NCBI RefSeq assembly: GCF_001427795.1
Contig: NZ_LMHJ01000001.1
Location: 2,381,664-2,445,663 of the forward strand
Length of the DNA stretch: 64,000 bases
Origin: Nocardioides sp. Root682
Lineage (GTDB): Bacteria > Actinomycetota > Actinomycetes > Propionibacteriales > Nocardioidaceae
Direction of reading: 5' to 3'
Below are positions 45,301-53,704 of this stretch, piece after piece. The first letter of the stretch is position 1, and every line of letters starts with the position of its first letter. A program made the translations under genes and the position numbers. Under the pieces are notes generated by a model, which saw only the letters and a program-made list of their open reading frames with translations, was not told the DNA's origin and did no database searches.

Positions 45301-45860
45301 TGTCCGTCGCCGACTCACCAGCACCGAGCGAGTCGAACGCACCGTTCGGGTCGTAGGTCACGTCCGTGCCGTTGTTCGTCACCGCCCCATCGGTCCCGGT
45401 GTCATCGATCGCCGACACCGACAACGCATCCCCGTCCGCGTCGCTGTCGTTGTCCAGCACATCGACCACCACGCCCGAGGAGTCCTCGGCAACTGTCTTC
45501 ACGTCGTCCACCGCCGCGGGATCGGTGTTGGGCGTGGCGACACCGGTCACCGTGATCGTCACCGACGCGGTGTCGGTCCCGCCGTTCCCGTCGGACACCG
45601 TGTACTCGAAGGTGTCCGTCGCCGACTCACCAGCACCGAGCGAGTCGAACGCACCGTTCGGGTCATAGGTCACGTCCGTGCCGTTGTTCGTCACCATGCC
45701 GTCGGTCGCGGCGTCGTCGATCGCCGACACCGACAACGCGTCCCCGTCCGCGTCGCTGTCGTTGCCCAGCACGTCCACCGTGACACCACTGGAGTCCTCG
45801 GCCACCGTGGCCTCGTCGTCGTCCGCCACCGGGTCGGTGTTGGCGCCGGCGCTGGTGATC
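36950..45860 (-). repeat. Nearly 9 kb of tandem coding repeats
   Basis: At least ten YTEN-type units and about eight tandem-95-type units alternate, many over 80% identical by eye at DNA level (for example segments near 40440-40700, 41130-41430, 41560-41850 and 42550-42850). Such identity favours recombination and mis-assembly. Confidence 0.85.
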
Positions 45861-46741
45861 TCGTAGTCCTCCAGCGTGGTCAGCGGCGAGGTCCGGTTGG
45901 TGGCCGATCCGATCCGGGCGATGACCGTCTTGTCGTCACCGAGCGCGGTGGCGATCGTGACGTCCTCCCACGAGCCGAGGATCCGGCTGTCGGTGGTCGG
46001 TGCGATCGGCCCGGAGGTGAAGTCGTCGGCACTGCTGATGAACGTCCCCGCCAGGCTCGATCGAGCGGCCGTCGGAGTCAGGGTCCCCGTGGTGCGGTTG
46101 CGTCCGCAGACCACCAGGGTGTGGCCGGTGCTGGCCGACTCGGCCGACTTGCTCGCCGTGGGGCAGGGATCGCCGGGCGTGGTGGTCTCGGGATCGACGA
46201 CGACGTCGAGCACCTGGAAGGAGTGCACGGTGATGCCGAGGCCCGGCGGGGCCGCCGCGGCAGCGGCCAACGTGTCCTTCTTGTCGAAGGTCCCGTTTCG
46301 GCTGACCACCACAGGCCAGGTCCCGGTCAGGTTCTGGCTCCCGGCCGACGACGTCGCGGTGACCTTGAAGGCCGAGCTCTCCCCACCGGGTGCGATGTCG
46401 TCGGCGAGGGAGGCCCCGCTGCGGTAGCGACACATCGTGTCCGAGCGCTGCGCTGTCCAGCCGACCGGCGCACCGGGGCAGCCCGTGATCGTCCACGACT
46501 TCCCGGGGCGGTCGATCTCCACCGCACCGATGGACTGCGTGGTGCTGGTGTTCGAGATGGTGAAGGTGAACGTGGTCCCGGCGGAGTCGCCGAGGTACTG
46601 GATGCCGGGCGACACGCTCGCGCGCGCGGCAAAGGCAGCGGCACCGCTGGCGGGCACGAGCACACCGCCGAGCACGGTGGACGCGAGACAAAGGGTCACG
46701 GCGACATAGCCCGCCGGGCGGAACAGCTGGCGGAAAGGCAC
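42191..46741 (-). CDS. Giant Ig/cadherin-like repeat surface protein, N-terminal segment
   Basis: 1,516 codons from a GTG at 46741 with GGAGGG just upstream. A signal peptide (LASTVLGGVLVPASGAAAFA) is followed by a DUF11-like domain (ISNTSTTQSIGAVEIDRPG) and from about residue 300 by tandem repeats with NDSDADGDALSVS loops. The protein stays homologous to the downstream frame until a repeat containing GGSVGAHTGL, after which this frame reads into unrelated residues and stops at 42191. Restoring 2 nt near 42297 would join the two into about 4,355 aa. The response regulator upstream (46940-47611) is on the same strand with a 198-nt gap. Confidence 0.88.
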   Translation of the reverse strand: MPFRQLFRPAGYVAVTLCLASTVLGGVLVPASGAAAFAARASVSPGIQYLGDSAGTTFTFTISNTSTTQSIGAVEIDRPGKSWTITGCPGAPVGWTAQRSDTMCRYRSGASLADDIAPGGESSAFKVTATSSAGSQNLTGTWPVVVSRNGTFDKKDTLAAAAAAPPGLGITVHSFQVLDVVVDPETTTPGDPCPTASKSAESASTGHTLVVCGRNRTTGTLTPTAARSSLAGTFISSADDFTSGPIAPTTDSRILGSWEDVTIATALGDDKTVIARIGSATNRTSPLTTLEDYEITSAGANTDPVADDDEATVAEDSSGVTVDVLGNDSDADGDALSVSAIDDAATDGMVTNNGTDVTYDPNGAFDSLGAGESATDTFEYTVSDGNGGTDTASVTITVTGVATPNTDPAAVDDVKTVAEDSSGVVVDVLDNDSDADGDALSVSAIDDTGTDGAVTNNGTDVTYDPNGAFDSLGAGESATDTFEYTVSDGNGGTDTASVTITVTGVATPNTDPVAVDDEKTVAEDSSGVVVDVLDNDTDADGDALSVSDIDQTGTDGVVTNNGTDVTYDPSGAFDSLGVGESTTDTFGYTVADESGGTDTGTVTITVTGVNGAPVIADIETAALGYVENAPATPLTATGSVSDVDSDDFNTGTLTVSFSAGGQAEDRLAVPGGTTIGTVSGGTNGSTPLVVTLNATATPAAVQALLRSVTYRNVSNAPSTVARTVRFVVTDGDGGTSAPVTRGITVTPVNDDPVAANDAATVAEDAGTTVITVLGNDTDADGDTLAVVGVTGTPQGTVTNNGTDVSYDPNGAFDSLGAGETATDTFGYTVSDGHGGTDTATVTITVTGVATANVPPVAVDDSATVGENDGPTVVAVLGNDTDANGDSLAVLSVNTIGTTGTVTHNGTTASYSPNGAFEALAAGQTVFDTFRYTVSDGNGGTDTAIVTITVTGSNDAPVVAGIETAGLDYTENDVAMPLTATGTVVDVDSDNLATGTLTVSFTAGGQAEDRLALTTGTSPIGTVVGGSNGSTPLVITLNALATPAAVQVLLRSVTYRNMSENPSTAARTVRFVLTDGDGGTSAPVTRGVTVTAVDDAPVAVNDTATVGQDAPATAVLVLANDTDVDGGPKTIPSASDPANGVVVLTGGSVGAHTGLTGSPDTFTYVLNGGDSATVSITVDCTPNTAPVAANDSATVGENAGPTVVAVLGNDTDVDGDTLAVTGLSGSPLGLVTNNGTDVSYSPNGAFEALGAGQTATDSFTYTVSDGNGGTDSAVVTITITGANDAPVIAAIEPSPLAYTENAAATPITASGTVADVDSANLATGTLTVSFTAGGAAEDRLAVAGGTTIGTVVGGTNGTTPLVITLNTTATPTAVQTLLRSITYANVSNNPSTAARTVRFVLTDGDGGTSAPVTRGIAITAVDDAPVAVNDTATVGQDAPATAVPVLTNDTDVDGGPKTISSASDPANGVVVLTGGSVGAHTGLRQPGHVHLRPQRRRLRHRLDHRRLHAEHGAGGGR

Positions 46742-46814
46742 AAGCCCTCCAGAGGGGGGAGCGGAGGGCCTGGTCAGGGGTCGCCGGACTGCCCCATGGC
46801 GACCCGAGTCAGAA

Positions 46815-46832
46815 CCCCTGTTGGTTCAGGGG
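46815..46832 (-). terminator. Hairpin between regulator and giant gene
   Basis: CCCCTG / CAGGGG with a TTGGTT loop, 107 nt after the response-regulator stop and 74 nt before the giant gene start. Weak T-run; may be a terminator or regulatory site. The 46890-46930 stretch also has three near-copies of CCACCTGG. Confidence 0.4.
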
Positions 46833-46939
46833 GAACGTATGACCGTCCGTCGCCGGCTGTCGTCCGTGCTGGCACGTAGCCCGAATGGCGACCGGCCACC
46901 TGGACTGCCACCTGGCCTGCCACCTGGGCTGCGCGCGAT

Positions 46940-47611
46940 TCAGTCAGCAGGCGACGAGCCGGCCCGCAGATGGGCCAGCACGGCCAGTACCCGGCGGTGG
47001 GTCGTGGCGCTCATCTCCAGCTCGAGCTTGGTGAAGATCCGGCTCGTGTGCGTCTCCACCGTGCGGACGTTGGAGTCCAGGAGCTCGGCGATGGTGGCGT
47101 TCGAGTGCCCCTCCGCCACGAGGGTGAGGACCTCGCGCTCCTTGTGGGTCAGCCGGGTGACCGGGTCCGCCCGCCGCGGCGTCTCGATCACCCGTCGTAC
47201 GACGTCCGGGTCGATCACGGTGCCTCCGGCAACCACCCGCGCCAGGGCGTCGACCAGGTCCGCGGGCTTGGCGATGCGCTCCTTGAGCAGGTAGCCGACG
47301 CCGCGCTGCCCTCCGGTGAGCAGCTCCAGGGCATGGCGCGTCTCGACGTACTGGGACAGCACGAGCACGCCCACCCGGGGGTGGGTCCGCTTGAGCTCGA
47401 CGGCGGCGTCCAGGCCTTCGGTGGTGTGCGTCGGGGGCATCCGTACGTCGAGGATCACCACGTCCGGTCGGGTCTCCTCCACGGCGGTGACCAGGCTCGT
47501 GGCGTCCGCGAGCTGGGCGACGACCTCGAGCCCTTCCTCGCCGAGCAGCCGGGCGATTCCTTCACGCACGAGCGCAGCGTCATCGACCAGAAGCACCCGA
47601 ATTGCCCGCAC
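46940..47611 (-). CDS. NarL-family response regulator next to the giant surface protein
   Basis: 223 aa from a GTG at 47611. Receiver domain with VVILDVRMPP (phospho-Asp) and GYLLKERI (Lys); LuxR HTH (LTHKEREVLTLVAEGHSNATIAELLDSNVRTVETHTSRIF). It reads toward the giant gene, 198 nt downstream. Its start codon lies only a few bases from the neighbouring divergent kinase, so the two promoters must be embedded in each other's coding DNA or in the shared region. Control of the surface protein is plausible. Confidence 0.9.
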   Translation of the reverse strand: MRAIRVLLVDDAALVREGIARLLGEEGLEVVAQLADATSLVTAVEETRPDVVILDVRMPPTHTTEGLDAAVELKRTHPRVGVLVLSQYVETRHALELLTGGQRGVGYLLKERIAKPADLVDALARVVAGGTVIDPDVVRRVIETPRRADPVTRLTHKEREVLTLVAEGHSNATIAELLDSNVRTVETHTSRIFTKLELEMSATTHRRVLAVLAHLRAGSSPAD

Positions 47612-47674
47612 ATCGGAATTATGGACCCCCCGAGACGTTGGCGCAGCGGCTTCGGGAAGAGGAGTCTGGGCACC

Positions 47675-49189
47675 GTGGTGATCTCGTGGCCCCGACAATG
47701 GCGACTCGGCGATCGGCGAGCAGCGCAGCGGCTGGTCGAGCTGGTCGCGGGCCTGCAGACCGTGGGGCCGGGAGACACCCTCCGCAACGCCTTGCGCAGG
47801 TCGCTCGGCGATCCCGGGCTCGACATCGCCTACCTCCGCATCGGCAGCGGCGGTTGGATCGACGAACGCGGCCAGTCGATGACCGAGCCCGTCCACACCG
47901 CTGGGCGGGCGGTGACGCCGATCGACTGTGGCGGGAAGCCGATCGCTGCCCTCGTCCACGACCCGGCGCTGCTCAGGAATCCGGGTCGCCTGAAGGCAGC
48001 TGTCGACGCTGCCACCCTGGCCTTCGAGAACGAGCAGCAGCGGGCCGACCTCCGGGCCGAGATCGCCGAGCTCCGCGCGTCGCGTGCCCGGATCCTCGAA
48101 GCCGTCGACCTCGAGCGCCAGCGCGCCGAGCGGAACCTGCACGACGGCGCCCAGCAACGCCTGGTCGGGGTGGCCCTGATGCTCCGGCTTGCCGGGAACA
48201 GGTCCAGTGCCGACGCGGCACTGTCCGCGATCCTGACGAACGCCGCCGGTGAGCTCGATGGTGCCATCGCCGAGCTGCGCGAGCTCGCCCGCGGCATGCA
48301 CCCCGCGATCTTCGCTGCCACCGGCCTCGTCGGGGCACTCGAGTCCCTTGCCGAACGTCCGGGCGTACCGGTCGACCTGCAGGTCGACGTACCCGTGCCG
48401 CTGCCGGACGTCGTCGAGGTCGCCGCCTACTACGTCGTCGCCGAGGCGCTCGCCAACGTCACCAAGCATGCCGACGCCACGCACGCCGTGGTCAGCGCCG
48501 TCGTGACCCCTCAGGGCCTGCGCGTCGCGGTCAGCGATGACGGCAGCGGCGGCGCCAGGCCGTCACCCGGCTCCGGGCTTGAAGGACTGTCCGACCGGGT
48601 CTCCGCCCTCGGCGGGCGCCTGGAGCTCTCGAGCGTCCCCGAGGAGGGGACCACGATCAGCGCCCGCTTCCCGCTCGGCGACCACCCGCTCGCCGTACGC
48701 GATCCCCACAGCCTGACCGCGCTGCGCTGGGTGGGCTGGGAGATGTACGAGCTGCCGGCCGAGATGTACGACCAGCTCACGCACGAGGACCAGCGGTCCT
48801 GGGTGCGCGCAATGTTCGCCGCGGCTGGCGGCGTCAGTCACGTCACGCCTCGGCAGCGCGAGTGGGCGATCGGCTTCGAGGCCGCCGCCGGCGCCGCGCC
48901 GTGGGTGCTGGAGGACCTGCGGACCTACGACGTCGACGAGACCATCGAGAACACCCTGGCGCTGCCCGGGATGGCGGCGGGCGGACGCGGCGTGCTGTAT
49001 TGCACCCTGCGCATGTGTACGGCGGACGGCGACCTCACCGCCGACGAGCTGGCCCGGATCACCCGAACCGCCGACGGGCTCGGGCTCCGCGACCTCCTCC
49101 CCGACCTCCAGCGGCTCGTGGAGCAGGAGCGGATCCTCCAGGACCAGCGCTTCGAGGTCCTCGTCGCCCCGGCGCTCCAGCACCGGTGA
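47675..49189 (+). CDS. Sensor histidine kinase with C-terminal TerB-like extension
   Basis: 504 aa from the GTG at 47675, supported by AGAGGAG about 11 nt upstream; the ATG at 47621 would start 9 bp from the divergent regulator and has no ribosome site. No membrane helices are visible. The N-terminal 130 residues look like a degenerate GAF-type sensor; HisKA_3 (RQRAERNLHDGAQQRLVGVAL) and HATPase_c (EALANVTKHADATH; PGSGLEGLSDR) follow to ~340. The last ~150 residues are an extra all-helical domain, with TADGDLTADELARI resembling TerB/tellurite-type acidic loops. The fusion is unusual; partner is the divergent regulator. Confidence 0.8.
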   Translation: MVISWPRQWRLGDRRAAQRLVELVAGLQTVGPGDTLRNALRRSLGDPGLDIAYLRIGSGGWIDERGQSMTEPVHTAGRAVTPIDCGGKPIAALVHDPALLRNPGRLKAAVDAATLAFENEQQRADLRAEIAELRASRARILEAVDLERQRAERNLHDGAQQRLVGVALMLRLAGNRSSADAALSAILTNAAGELDGAIAELRELARGMHPAIFAATGLVGALESLAERPGVPVDLQVDVPVPLPDVVEVAAYYVVAEALANVTKHADATHAVVSAVVTPQGLRVAVSDDGSGGARPSPGSGLEGLSDRVSALGGRLELSSVPEEGTTISARFPLGDHPLAVRDPHSLTALRWVGWEMYELPAEMYDQLTHEDQRSWVRAMFAAAGGVSHVTPRQREWAIGFEAAAGAAPWVLEDLRTYDVDETIENTLALPGMAAGGRGVLYCTLRMCTADGDLTADELARITRTADGLGLRDLLPDLQRLVEQERILQDQRFEVLVAPALQHR

Positions 49190-49196
49190 CCTGCCT

Positions 49197-50582
49197 TCAG
49201 CTGACGGCTCCGACCACAAAGACACCGACACCGATCAGTGCGCACGCCCCCAGGGTGCGCAGCGGGCTCCAGCCGCGCCCGAACATCAGGGCGACGGCCA
49301 CTGCGGTGATCGCGAAGGCGACCGGGTCCCAGGAGTCGAGCACCGGGAGATCGAGGTGCACGATGCCCTCGTCGACGTCCCGACTCCGGTCGAAGAGGTT
49401 GTGCAGTGCGAAGAAGACCGCCAGGTTCGCGATCACTCCCACCACGGCTGCAGTGATGCCCGTCAGCGCGGCGGTGAGGTGCTGGTTGTCGCGGAGCCGC
49501 TCGACGTAGGGCGCCCCGAGCAGCACGAACAGGAAGCACGGCACGAATGTCACCCAGGTGACCAGCAGCGAGGCGAGGACGGCGGCGACCCACGGGTCGA
49601 GGGAGCCGGGGTTGCGGTAGGCGCCGACGAAGGCGACGAACTGGACGACCATGATCAGCGGCCCCGGCGTGGTCTCGGCGAGGGCGAGTCCGCGGACCAT
49701 CTCGCCGGGAGCGAGCCAGCCGTAGACACCCACGGCCTGCTGCGCGACGTACGCAAGCACGGCGTAGGCACCACCGAACGTGACCACCGCGGCGCCCGAG
49801 AAGAAGAGTCCCTGGTCCACGAAGACGTCCGTGTCGGTGACTCCCGCCAGGAGCACGAACGCGACGACCGGCGCGCCCCACAGGGTGAGCCCGAGCGCGA
49901 TCACGCCGGCGGAGCGGCGCAGTGAGGGGAGCTCGTGGTGGAGCGCCTCGTCACTGATCAGTGGCTCGGGACCGTCCTCGGCTCCGTGTCCCTTGGTCTC
50001 GCGCAGGGCGGGGATGCGGCGGCTCAGGAGCCAGCCCAGCAGCCCCGCCGTGAAGACCACGGCGGGGAAGGGCACGGCGAAGACGGTGAGGGCGACGAAG
50101 GAGGCCACGGCCAGCGCGACGAGGGCGGGGTGGTGCAGCGCCCGCTTCCCCACGCGCTGCACGGCATGGACGACGATCGCGATGACGGCCGGCGCCACGC
50201 CCGCGAACAGTGCGTTGACGAAGTCCGTCTCGCCGTACCCGACGTAGATCCCTGACAGGGCGAGCAGGGCCACCATCCCGGGGAGCACGAACAGCCCGCC
50301 GGCGATGAGGCCGCCGCGGATCCCGTTGAGCAACCAACCCGTGTAGATCGCCAGCTGCTGGGCCTCGGGACCGGGCAGCAACATGCAGTAGTTCAGGGCG
50401 TGCAGGAAGCGCTTCTGCCCGATCCACCGCTTCTCGTCGACGAGCTTGTGCTGCATGACCGCGATCTGGCCGGCCGGCCCGCCGAACGTCTGCAGGGAGA
50501 TCGCGAACCAGGCCCGGGTCGCATCGCCGAGCGGGATGACGTCACCGCCCGTGGGATGGCGGCTCGCGCGGGTCTCCCCCAT
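49197..50582 (-). CDS. chrA: Chromate transporter, long two-domain CHR family
   Basis: 461 aa, full length. Both homologous halves are present: the first with TFGGPAGQIAVMQHKLVDEKRW and CMLLPGPEAQQLAIYTGW, the second with GGAYAVLAYVAQQAVG and LAETTPGPLIMVVQFVAFVG. About ten membrane helices. CHR proteins expel chromate by proton exchange or, in shorter forms, serve sulfate-related transport. No chrB regulator is adjacent. It ends 7 nt from the convergent kinase stop. Confidence 0.92.
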   Translation of the reverse strand: MGETRASRHPTGGDVIPLGDATRAWFAISLQTFGGPAGQIAVMQHKLVDEKRWIGQKRFLHALNYCMLLPGPEAQQLAIYTGWLLNGIRGGLIAGGLFVLPGMVALLALSGIYVGYGETDFVNALFAGVAPAVIAIVVHAVQRVGKRALHHPALVALAVASFVALTVFAVPFPAVVFTAGLLGWLLSRRIPALRETKGHGAEDGPEPLISDEALHHELPSLRRSAGVIALGLTLWGAPVVAFVLLAGVTDTDVFVDQGLFFSGAAVVTFGGAYAVLAYVAQQAVGVYGWLAPGEMVRGLALAETTPGPLIMVVQFVAFVGAYRNPGSLDPWVAAVLASLLVTWVTFVPCFLFVLLGAPYVERLRDNQHLTAALTGITAAVVGVIANLAVFFALHNLFDRSRDVDEGIVHLDLPVLDSWDPVAFAITAVAVALMFGRGWSPLRTLGACALIGVGVFVVGAVS

Positions 50583-50591
50583 GGCCAGAAG

Positions 50592-53500
50592 TCAAGCACG
50601 CGGTGCCTCTGTCCCCTCGGCCGCCCGTGGCCACCACAACCGTGGCCCGAGCAGGGCAGCCCCGGCCGGGACCACGAGGGTGCGCACGACGAAGGTGTCG
50701 AGCAGGAGGCCCACCCCGATGGTGAAACCGATCTGCACCAGGGTGAAGACGCTGCCGGCCATCATCGCGAACAGGCTCGCCGCGAAGATGACCCCCGCTG
50801 CCGTGATCACGCCTCCTGTGGCGGTGACTGCTCGCGCGATGCCCGCCCGGGACCCATCAGGTGCCTCCTCGAGCATGCGCTTCATCAACAGCAGGTTGTA
50901 GTCGGCGCCGACGGCGACCAGGAGGATGAACGCGATCGTCGGCACGCTCCAGTCCATCGGACGGTCGAGTGCGATCTGCCAGACGAGCACGCCGACGCCC
51001 ATCGCGGCTGCATAGGAGAGGGCGACCGAGGCCAGCAGGAACCCCGCTGCCACGACGCTGCGCAGCAGCACGAGGAGGATCAGGAAGACACCCAGCAGAG
51101 CCACCAGGGCGATCAACGCGAAGTCGTCGTCGTTGATCGCCTCCAGGTCGGCCATGGTCGAGGCCATCCCGGTCGTGGCGACCGCGCTGCCTTCGAGCTG
51201 TGTGCCGCGCAGTCCCCGTTCCGCTGCCTCCCTCACCTCGATGGACCGCTCGGTCGCCGAACGCTCGAACGCATCCGTGTCACCGAGCACCACGAACCGG
51301 GCAGTGCGACCGTCAGGGGAGAGGAACAGGCCGCTGGCCAGCGCGAACCGCGGACTGTCGAGCGCTGCCGGAGGCAGGTAGAAACCACCGACGGCCGGGT
51401 CCTTGCTCGCCTTCCCGGCCTTGCGGAGGTACGACGCCGCGCGGTCCAGGCCGCTGCGGAGCTCGGCGACCGAGACCGCCATCTCCCCGGTTCCGTCCTC
51501 CACCGCCCGGCTCCCGTCGGCGACCTTGTCCGCACCACTGGCGAGCTCGGCGAGCTTCGTCTCCATCGTCTGCGAGCCGGTCTCGAGTGTCGCGACCCCG
51601 CGCTCGGCGCGTGAAAGTCCTCCGTCGAGAGCGGTGAGTCCTCGCTCGAGGTCCACGCTGCCGTCGGCGATCCGGCGAGCGGCGGTCGCCGCGTCCCGCA
51701 GCCCGGGCAGCAGCTGGTCACGTTCGCCCTCGTAGACCTGACGAACGCCGTCGCGGGCCGCCTTGCAGACGGGGTCGAGTGAGCAGGTCAGGCTCCGTTT
51801 CAAGGCGTCGTACGCGAGACCGAGACCGTCGACCGCGACCTTGGTCTGGGTCTGCGCCAGCTCGAGTCCGTCGGCCAGCTGGTCGGCGCCGGCGCGCAGC
51901 TTCGCACTGCCCTTCAATGCCTCGCCATTTCCTGTGGCGAGGCGCTCGACCCCGTCCTGCAGTCGACGGACGCCCGCGACGAGCTGGCCTGCCCCGTCGA
52001 CAGCCAGGTCGGCTCCGTCGGCGACCGCGACGGTGCCGTCACTCACCTGACCGGCGCCGTCAGCGAGCCGCGCCGCGTCCGCCTCGCCGTCGCGGAGGTC
52101 GTCGCCGGCACCGTCGAGCCGGTCGCCGACCTTCTCGGCCTGGTAGCCGAGCGATGCCTCGGTGATCGTCTCTCCGAGCGGACGGGTGACGCCACGGACC
52201 GAGACCACGCCGGGTGTACGGGCGATGGCAGCCGACATCTGCTCGAGCGCGGCAAGATCGCTGGCGTTGCGCAGGTCGTGGTCGGCGGTCACCAGGACGT
52301 AGTCGGGGAGGGTCTCGTTGAGCGGAAAGTGTTCACCGAGGACCCGGTACCCGACGTTGCTCTCGGTGTCGTCCGGCTGCACGGTCGCTTCGTTGAAGCT
52401 CGGCTCCAGCAGCGGGTAGAAGCAGGCCAGCGCGATCAACGGAGCCAGGCCGGCCGCGAGCACCCTGCCCGGCCGCGCCACCACGACCCCGGCAATGCGC
52501 TGCCAGCTGATCGGACCCGTGGTGCGCGGTCGTGGGTCGAGCCAGCCGCGGGCACCGAGGAGACCGATGAGCGCCGGCATCAGGGTGAGCGAGAGAACCA
52601 GGGTGACCAGGATGCTCACGGCGATGGCGGGGCCGGTGGTGAGATAGATGCCGACGTCGGCGAGGGCCATGCACGCATTGGCCAGGACCACGGTCATCGC
52701 CGAACCGATGATGACCGGTGCGACACGGCCAGCGGCCTGGACGGCTGCGTCCGGCGCAGCCACCCCGTCCCTGCGCAGCTCCTGGAAGCGGCTGACCAGG
52801 AAGACCGCGTAGTCGGTCGCGGCCCCGAGGACCACCGCGGTCAGGAACGACGCCGTGAAGGTCGACACGTCGAACGCATGGCCGCCCAGCAGTGCGGTGA
52901 GTCCTCGAGCAGCCGCGAGGGCGATGCCGATGAATCCGAGGATGAGCGCAGTGACCGCGACCGAGCGGTAGATCAGCATCAGGATGATCGCGATCAGGCC
53001 GACGGTCACGAAGGTGATGTGCAGGATGCTGTGCTCCACCTCGGTGGACATGTCCGCGATCGTCGCCGCCGGCCCGGTGACGAGCACCTCCAGCCCAGCG
53101 GGCTGGTTCTCCGCCACGATGTCGCGGACCTCGTGGATCTGACCCAGCGAAGCCGGCGCCCCCACGTCACCGGGGAGCCCGACCTGGACGTAGACGGCCT
53201 CCCGGTCACGACTGGTGACCGCGTTCATGATCTCCGGGCTCCTGGTGACGTCCTGCACGAACGCGACGTTCTTCTCGTCCGCTCGCAGGTCCACCAGGAG
53301 GTGTCGGAAGTAGGCCTTGTCCGCACGTGTGAGGCCGCCGTCGCGCTCCAGCACGACGAACACGGTGCCGAGGCTGCGGCCGTTGCCGAACTCCCGATCC
53401 ATGGTCCTGAGGGCCTGCACCGCAGGTGCCTCCTGCGGGACCACCGGCGTCGTGTCCTTCGCCATCACCTCCTCGAGCTGCGGGACCAGCACGTTGACCA

Positions 53501-53597
53501 GCCCGACCAGCGCGAGGCAGGCCAGCAGGATCGGCAGGGGCCGGCGGACACAGGTGCGGGCCAGGGTGACCATCCAGCGACTGGGTTCGTGGGCCAT
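50592..53597 (-). CDS. MMPL/RND exporter with YhgE-like coiled-coil loop
   Basis: 1,001 aa from the ATG at 53597 (GAGGA 8-9 nt before). Two membrane halves typical of MMPL exporters (GAATDYAVFLVSRFQE; AVGADYNLLLMKRMLEE) with an extracellular region, residues ~490-720, rich in repeated xxxGAxxLxxG motifs (DGAGQVSDG..., LRAGADQLADG). These heptad-like repeats resemble those of YhgE/Pip phage-receptor proteins and of some MmpL exporters. Nine nt from ChrA, so an operon is possible. The divergent TetR gene and the double palindrome before it suggest repressor control. Confidence 0.9.
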   Translation of the reverse strand: MAHEPSRWMVTLARTCVRRPLPILLACLALVGLVNVLVPQLEEVMAKDTTPVVPQEAPAVQALRTMDREFGNGRSLGTVFVVLERDGGLTRADKAYFRHLLVDLRADEKNVAFVQDVTRSPEIMNAVTSRDREAVYVQVGLPGDVGAPASLGQIHEVRDIVAENQPAGLEVLVTGPAATIADMSTEVEHSILHITFVTVGLIAIILMLIYRSVAVTALILGFIGIALAAARGLTALLGGHAFDVSTFTASFLTAVVLGAATDYAVFLVSRFQELRRDGVAAPDAAVQAAGRVAPVIIGSAMTVVLANACMALADVGIYLTTGPAIAVSILVTLVLSLTLMPALIGLLGARGWLDPRPRTTGPISWQRIAGVVVARPGRVLAAGLAPLIALACFYPLLEPSFNEATVQPDDTESNVGYRVLGEHFPLNETLPDYVLVTADHDLRNASDLAALEQMSAAIARTPGVVSVRGVTRPLGETITEASLGYQAEKVGDRLDGAGDDLRDGEADAARLADGAGQVSDGTVAVADGADLAVDGAGQLVAGVRRLQDGVERLATGNGEALKGSAKLRAGADQLADGLELAQTQTKVAVDGLGLAYDALKRSLTCSLDPVCKAARDGVRQVYEGERDQLLPGLRDAATAARRIADGSVDLERGLTALDGGLSRAERGVATLETGSQTMETKLAELASGADKVADGSRAVEDGTGEMAVSVAELRSGLDRAASYLRKAGKASKDPAVGGFYLPPAALDSPRFALASGLFLSPDGRTARFVVLGDTDAFERSATERSIEVREAAERGLRGTQLEGSAVATTGMASTMADLEAINDDDFALIALVALLGVFLILLVLLRSVVAAGFLLASVALSYAAAMGVGVLVWQIALDRPMDWSVPTIAFILLVAVGADYNLLLMKRMLEEAPDGSRAGIARAVTATGGVITAAGVIFAASLFAMMAGSVFTLVQIGFTIGVGLLLDTFVVRTLVVPAGAALLGPRLWWPRAAEGTEAPRA

Positions 53598-53658
53598 GGC
53601 GTGCACTCCTCGTGATGCGCCGCAGCGCTGTCGACTCCGACCCGTCGTTCGGGTCTTG

Positions 53659-53691
53659 TGACACTGTCAAGTGGTGGATGTGACAGTGTCA
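53659..53691. promoter_or_regulatory. Double palindromic operator between MMPL and TetR genes
   Basis: TGACACTGTCA (53659-53669) and TGACAGTGTCA (53681-53691) are each palindromes and are also exact reverse complements. Their centres are 22 bp apart, two helical turns. They lie between the divergent exporter (start 53597) and TetR (start 53705), ideal for a TetR dimer pair. Confidence 0.85.
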
Positions 53692-53704
53692 ACGAAACGA
53701 GGCT

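Noticed and set aside
36950-45860. CRISPR or satellite DNA
   Set aside because: The repeats are coding, with conserved protein modules of ~95-130 residues.
42275-46879. Further long + strand frames opposite the giant gene
   Set aside because: Same reason: low-complexity Arg/His/Gly products, no start signals.
46890-46935. CCACCTGG direct repeats as an operator array
   Set aside because: The near-copies are short, overlap the 3' end of the regulator's downstream region, and show no symmetry.
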